From Pleionea sp052032335 (lineage in GTDB: Bacteria; Pseudomonadota; Gammaproteobacteria; Enterobacterales; Kangiellaceae): DNA of 64,000 nucleotides. The DNA lies in the NCBI GenBank assembly GCA_052032335.1, contig JBPEWV010000179.1, forward strand, positions 1 through 64,000, read 5' to 3'. Below the pieces are notes generated by a model, which worked only from the letters and a program-made list of their open reading frames with translations, had not been told where the DNA came from and made no database searches. Made by a program: the position numbers and the translations under genes. Below, in pieces: positions 60,461-64,000 of the stretch (position 1 is the stretch's first letter; the number at the start of each line of letters is the position of its first letter).

Positions 60461-60643
60461 TTAGTCCTCCACGCTTACCATGTAGTAGACTCGATTAGCC
60501 ATACCACGGTTTTCAGGGGTATCAGCCACTTCGACTGTGTGCCCTATTTTGCGTAATCCCAAGCCAGCCAGACAAGCCTTGTGAGCTTTCAATCGACCAA
60601 TGCTGGAACGCGTTTGCGTAACTTTAAATACTTTCTTCGCCAT
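60461..60643 (-). CDS. rpmD: 50S ribosomal protein L30
   Basis: A 60-residue L30: VTQTRSSIGRLKAHKACLAG and GLRKIGHTVEV. Five bases separate it from rpsE in the usual spc order. Confidence 0.98.
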   Translation of the reverse strand: MAKKVFKVTQTRSSIGRLKAHKACLAGLGLRKIGHTVEVADTPENRGMANRVYYMVSVED

Positions 60644-60648
60644 GACAA

Positions 60649-61155
60649 TTACTCCAGAATATCTTCTACAGTTTTGCCACGCTTGGCGGCTACTGACTCA
60701 GGAGTTGCCATGTTCGCCAATCCTTTAATCGTTGCACGAACGATATTGATCGGATTAGTTGAACCGTTACTCTTTGCCAGTACGTTTTGAATACCAAGTA
60801 CTTCAAATACAGCACGCATCGCACCACCGGCAATAATTCCGGTACCTTCAGATGCTGGCTGCATGAAAACTTTAGAGGCACCGTGATTAGCATTTATAGG
60901 ATGCTGTAACGTGTGTCCATCTTTCAGTTCTACTTGAACCATATTGCGACGAGCTTGCTCCATCGCTTTTTGAATTGCTGCTGGAACTTCGCGAGCTTTC
61001 CCGCGACCAAAGCCAACCTTACCTTTACCATCGCCGACAACAGTTAAAGCGGTGAAAGAGAAAATACGACCACCTTTAACCACTTTGGCGACACGGTTAA
61101 CGTTGACTAATTTTTCCACCAGACCTTCGGTGTTGTTCACTTCTTGTCTAGCCAT
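60649..61155 (-). CDS. rpsE: 30S ribosomal protein S5
   Basis: A 168-residue S5 with the double-stranded RNA-binding fold: VNRVAKVVKGGRIFSFTALT, VGDGKGKVGFGRGKAREVPA and the C-terminal GTGIIAGGAMRAVFEVLGI. Of two tandem ATG codons I chose the second (61155), seven bases after AAGGG. Confidence 0.97.
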   Translation of the reverse strand: MARQEVNNTEGLVEKLVNVNRVAKVVKGGRIFSFTALTVVGDGKGKVGFGRGKAREVPAAIQKAMEQARRNMVQVELKDGHTLQHPINANHGASKVFMQPASEGTGIIAGGAMRAVFEVLGIQNVLAKSNGSTNPINIVRATIKGLANMATPESVAAKRGKTVEDILE

Positions 61156-61165
61156 CATTCAACCC

Positions 61166-61519
61166 TTAAAACTGGAGACCTTTCTCTCGAGCCGCATCCG
61201 CCAATGCTTTAACTCGACCATGGTATTTAAAACCGGCACGATCAAACGCTACGTTTAATACACCTGCTTCAAGCGCGCGCTCAGCAACCAGGTTGCCTAC
61301 TTTCTTCGCTGCTTCAACATTGCCAGTACTTTTCAAATCGCTATTAACTGCTTTCTCAACTGAGGAAGCGGCAGCTAAAACACGACCATCTTCTGATGAA
61401 ATCACCTGAGCATAAATGTGTCGAGGTGTTCTGTTAACCACCAAACGATTTACACCAAGCTCTTTCATGTGATAGCGCCCAGAAGCGGCGCGACGAATTC
61501 TTGCTTGCTTCTTATTCAT
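61166..61519 (-). CDS. rplR: 50S ribosomal protein L18
   Basis: A 117-residue L18, which binds 5S rRNA: ARIRRAASGRYHMKELGVNR, LVVNRTPRHIYAQVIS and FDRAGFKYHGRVKALADAAR. Ten bases separate it from rpsE. Confidence 0.98.
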   Translation of the reverse strand: MNKKQARIRRAASGRYHMKELGVNRLVVNRTPRHIYAQVISSEDGRVLAAASSVEKAVNSDLKSTGNVEAAKKVGNLVAERALEAGVLNVAFDRAGFKYHGRVKALADAAREKGLQF

Positions 61520-61528
61520 GACGACGCC

Positions 61529-62062
61529 CTACTTTTTCTTCGCTTCTTTACGACGAATATACTCGTCGACATAACGCACACCTTTACCCTTATAAGGCTC
61601 TGGCGGACGATACGCGCGAATGTTCGCTGCAACTTGACCGACTAATTGTTTGTCGGCGCCTTTAACAACCACATCAGTATTAGAAGGAGTTTCAATAGTG
61701 ATTCCTTCTGGTACTTCGTAGTCAACTGGGTGAGAGAAGCCTAACGTCAGACTTAAGGTTTTGCCTTTTGCCTGCGCCCGGTAACCAACACCAACAAGCT
61801 GCAATTTCTTCTCAAAGCCGTCGCTCACACCGACTACCATGTTGTTTACGATAGAACGCATGGTTCCAGCAAACGCACGGGCATCAGCGACACCTTCACG
61901 TGGGGTAAAAGTCAGTACATTATCATCTTGCTTAACTTCTACTGCAGAGTGTACTGAATTTTTCAACTCGCCTTTACTGCCTTTCACAGTAATTTCTTGT
62001 CCGTTCAAAGTGACTGTAACACCTGAAGGGATTGAAACTGGACTATTCGCTACTCGTGACAT
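61529..62062 (-). CDS. rplF: 50S ribosomal protein L6
   Basis: A 177-residue L6 with two similar halves: SRVANSPVSIPSGVTVTLNG, LQLVGVGYRAQAKGKTLSL, and the closing PPEPYKGKGVRY. Eleven bases after rpsH in the spc operon. Confidence 0.98.
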   Translation of the reverse strand: MSRVANSPVSIPSGVTVTLNGQEITVKGSKGELKNSVHSAVEVKQDDNVLTFTPREGVADARAFAGTMRSIVNNMVVGVSDGFEKKLQLVGVGYRAQAKGKTLSLTLGFSHPVDYEVPEGITIETPSNTDVVVKGADKQLVGQVAANIRAYRPPEPYKGKGVRYVDEYIRRKEAKKK

Positions 62063-62073
62063 GATTCAACTCC

Positions 62074-62472
62074 TTAACTTACGGTGCAAATCACTTCACC
62101 ACCGAAACCGGCGGCACGTGCAGCTTTATCGGTCATTACGCCTTTAGAAGTTGAAACGATAGCAACACCCAGTCCATCTAGGACTCGAGGCAACTCGTCA
62201 ACTTTCTTATAAATGCGTAATCCAGGACGACTGACTCGCTTGATCTCGTCAATAACAGGACGACCTTCGTAGTACTTTAATACTACAGATAAAGTGCGCT
62301 TATTATTGTCTTCTTCAGCTACAGAGTAGTCGGTGATATAACCTTCCTCTTTAAGCACGTTACAAACGTTAACTTTTTGATTCGAGCAAGGCATGGATAC
62401 TGATTTTTTGCCAGCCATTTGACCGTTACGAATACGGGTCAATAAATCGGCAATTGGATCTTGTAAACTCAT
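62074..62472 (-). CDS. rpsH: 30S ribosomal protein S8
   Basis: A 132-residue S8: MSLQDPIADLLTRIRNGQ and the C-terminal STSKGVMTDKAARAAGFGGE. In E. coli S8 represses translation of the spc operon near rplE; I could not confirm a matching site by eye. Confidence 0.98.
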   Translation of the reverse strand: MSLQDPIADLLTRIRNGQMAGKKSVSMPCSNQKVNVCNVLKEEGYITDYSVAEEDNNKRTLSVVLKYYEGRPVIDEIKRVSRPGLRIYKKVDELPRVLDGLGVAIVSTSKGVMTDKAARAAGFGGEVICTVS

Positions 62473-62489
62473 GACGATTCTCCCAAGAA

Positions 62490-62795
62490 TTACCAGCTAG
62501 CTTTAACCAAGCCCGGTACGTCACCTTTCATCGCATGCTCACGCAGTTTATTTCGGCATAAACCGAATTTGCGCAAATAGCCATGAGGACGTCCGGTGAC
62601 TCGGCAACGGTTGTGTTGTCGAACGGGACTCGCATTGCGAGGCAACTTTTGTAATTTCAGTTGCGCTTCCCATTTCTCGTCATCACTCGTCTTGGGATCA
62701 CGGATAATTTCTTTTAACTCTTCGCGTTTCTTTGCATACTTCGCGACAGTTCGAGCGCGCTTCTTCTCGCGCTCTATCATTGCTACTTTAGCCAT
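62490..62795 (-). CDS. rpsN: 30S ribosomal protein S14
   Basis: A 101-residue S14 of the long, zinc-free type: NRCRVTGRPHGYLRKFGLCR at the end lacks the four-Cys zinc knuckle of the short form. Eleven bases after rplE. Confidence 0.97.
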   Translation of the reverse strand: MAKVAMIEREKKRARTVAKYAKKREELKEIIRDPKTSDDEKWEAQLKLQKLPRNASPVRQHNRCRVTGRPHGYLRKFGLCRNKLREHAMKGDVPGLVKASW

Positions 62796-62806
62796 AACCT
62801 CGTTCC

Positions 62807-63346
62807 TTAACTCTTGATTGGGAAGTTAAAGGCGTCTAACAACGCTCGAGCTTCTTCGTTAGATTCCGCAGTGGTTGTGATAGTAATATCCAAACCACGC
62901 ACCTTGTCGACTTTGTCGTAGTCGATTTCTGGGAATACGATTTGCTCTTTAATTCCTAACGAATAGTTACCACGTCCGTCAAACGACTTCGGGCTTAAGC
63001 CTCGGAAATCACGGATACGAGGAATAGCAATAGAAATCAATCGCTCGAAGAATTCCCACATTTTTTCGCCACGCAACGTTACTTTGCATCCAATGGGATA
63101 TCCTTCACGGATTTTAAAACCTGCCACAGACTTTCGAGCACGGGTTACTACCGGCTGCTGGCCTGAGATTGCGGTCATATCGCTCATTGCATGTTCGATA
63201 ACTTTCTTGTCGCCAACCGCTTCACCCAGACCCATGTTCAATGTGATCTTTGTAATGCGTGGGACTTGCATGACGGATTTATAGTCAAACTTCTCTTGAA
63301 GTTGCTTGACTACATTGTCTTTGTATAAGTCGTGCAGTTTCGCCAT
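62807..63346 (-). CDS. rplE: 50S ribosomal protein L5
   Basis: A 179-residue L5, which contacts 5S rRNA: ITKITLNMGLGEAVGDKKV, VTRARKSVAGFKIREGYPIG and DFRGLSPKSFDGRGNYSLG. Follows rplX by 20 bp. Confidence 0.98.
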   Translation of the reverse strand: MAKLHDLYKDNVVKQLQEKFDYKSVMQVPRITKITLNMGLGEAVGDKKVIEHAMSDMTAISGQQPVVTRARKSVAGFKIREGYPIGCKVTLRGEKMWEFFERLISIAIPRIRDFRGLSPKSFDGRGNYSLGIKEQIVFPEIDYDKVDKVRGLDITITTTAESNEEARALLDAFNFPIKS

Positions 63347-63366
63347 CTTTAATTCACCAAGTTAGA

Positions 63367-63687
63367 TTAAATATCAATCTGCTCACCAGAAGATTTGAAT
63401 ACACGAACTTTTGTGCCATCTTCTAGTGACTTGATACCAACGCGATCAGCTTTACCTGTCGCAGAGTTGAAGATTGCTACATTAGAGATGTGAAGCGGAG
63501 CTTCTTTCTCAATGATGCCACCTTCGATACCTGCTTGAGGATTTGCTCGCTGATGTTTTTTAACCAAGTTCGCACCGTCAACAACAACTTTGTCATTTTC
63601 GATTAAAACTTTGGTCACTTTGCCACGCTGACCTTTGCTCTTTCCTGCGATGACAATAACTTCATCGCCGGTTTTGATCTTACGCAT
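63367..63687 (-). CDS. rplX: 50S ribosomal protein L24
   Basis: A 106-residue L24 with an N-terminal KOW motif (KTGDEVIVIAGKSKGQRGKV), an assembly initiator of the large subunit. Follows rplN by 13 bp. Confidence 0.98.
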   Translation of the reverse strand: MRKIKTGDEVIVIAGKSKGQRGKVTKVLIENDKVVVDGANLVKKHQRANPQAGIEGGIIEKEAPLHISNVAIFNSATGKADRVGIKSLEDGTKVRVFKSSGEQIDI

Positions 63688-63700
63688 GCCTCAAGTCTCC

Positions 63701-64000
63701 TTATAGCACTTCAGGAGCCAGTGATACGATCTTCATGAACTTGTCACCACGTAATTCACGGGTTACAGGTCCAAAAATTCGCGTACCAATCGGCTGCAAG
63801 TTATTGTTAAGAAGAACCGCTGCGTTACCATCGAAACGAATAATGGAACCGTCAGGACGGCGAACACCTTTGCGAGTACGTACTACTACGGCACTTACAA
63901 TGTCACCTTTCTTAACTTTTCCGCGTGGAATCGCTTCTTTTACGCTCACCTTAATTACGTCACCAATGTTGGCGTAACGTCGGTGCGATCCTCCCAAGAC
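63701..64000 (-). CDS. rplN: 50S ribosomal protein L14, partial
   Basis: The last 99 to 100 residues of L14 (complete length about 122): GDVIKVSVKEAIPRGKVKKG and the end FMKIVSLAPEVL. The 5' part lies beyond the window; the TTG at 63997 is not the true start, since homologues begin about 23 residues earlier. First gene of the spc operon as usually arranged. Confidence 0.97.
   Translation of the reverse strand, partial: VLGGSHRRYANIGDVIKVSVKEAIPRGKVKKGDIVSAVVVRTRKGVRRPDGSIIRFDGNAAVLLNNNLQPIGTRIFGPVTRELRGDKFMKIVSLAPEVL

Overview
The window reads as a chromosomal segment of a motile, free-living Gammaproteobacterium, most likely marine and of the Oceanospirillales/Alteromonadales/Pseudomonadales type. 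The grounds are the E. coli-like spc and alpha ribosomal operons, the nudF-yqiB-cpdA-parE order, divergent efp/epmB, serB beside a ytjB-like gene, a TolC/WaaA envelope, MotAB, a FimX-like protein and a secreted beta-glucanase. I see no tRNA, rRNA, CRISPR array, insertion sequence or prophage. The species cannot be fixed from the sequence alone.

Bases 1-12,800: a small HTH regulator with a membrane partner, a hypothetical membrane protein, a candidate 37-residue peptide gene followed by a strong terminator, and a secreted coiled-coil/leucine-rich protein. Then comes a compact three-gene unit (periplasmic PstS-like protein, outer-membrane barrel, GGDEF-EAL protein) that looks like an envelope-to-c-di-GMP signalling operon. 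A secreted amidohydrolase, a DUF924 protein, motA-motB and divergent psd follow.

Bases 12,800-18,250 hold the most unusual object. It is one secreted polypeptide of about 1,672 residues joining a GH16 beta-glucanase, a beta-sandwich module, two CBM6 modules, a CBM56-like module, four thrombospondin-type-3 calcium repeats and a C-terminal di-haem oxidoreductase (DHOR/DUF1111) with two CxxCH sites. A CcpA/LacI-type operator and a second palindrome lie just upstream.

Bases 18,400-30,980 are accessory in character: small secreted hypotheticals, an OmpV-like barrel, an RDD protein, two GNAT acetyltransferases flanking an Xre/RES toxin-antitoxin pair, a DUF5610 protein, MsrB, a subclass-B3-like metallo-beta-lactamase, an MtfA-type peptidase with a SEC-C tail, an internally duplicated Cys-rich secreted protein and an AraC regulator.

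Bases 31,000-55,380 are mostly core genes: the EF-P module (epmA, efp, epmB), a PilZ-like protein and a FimX-like c-di-GMP effector, serB, a ytjB-like gene, an HDOD gene, parC and parE, cpdA, yqiB, nudF, a pcm-like gene, tolC, waaA, rnfH, ratA, smpB, a LysM lipoprotein and a DUF1338 protein. Bases 55,430-64,000 are the alpha and spc ribosomal operons on the minus strand, with rplN cut by the window end. Several convergent neighbours share their stop codons.
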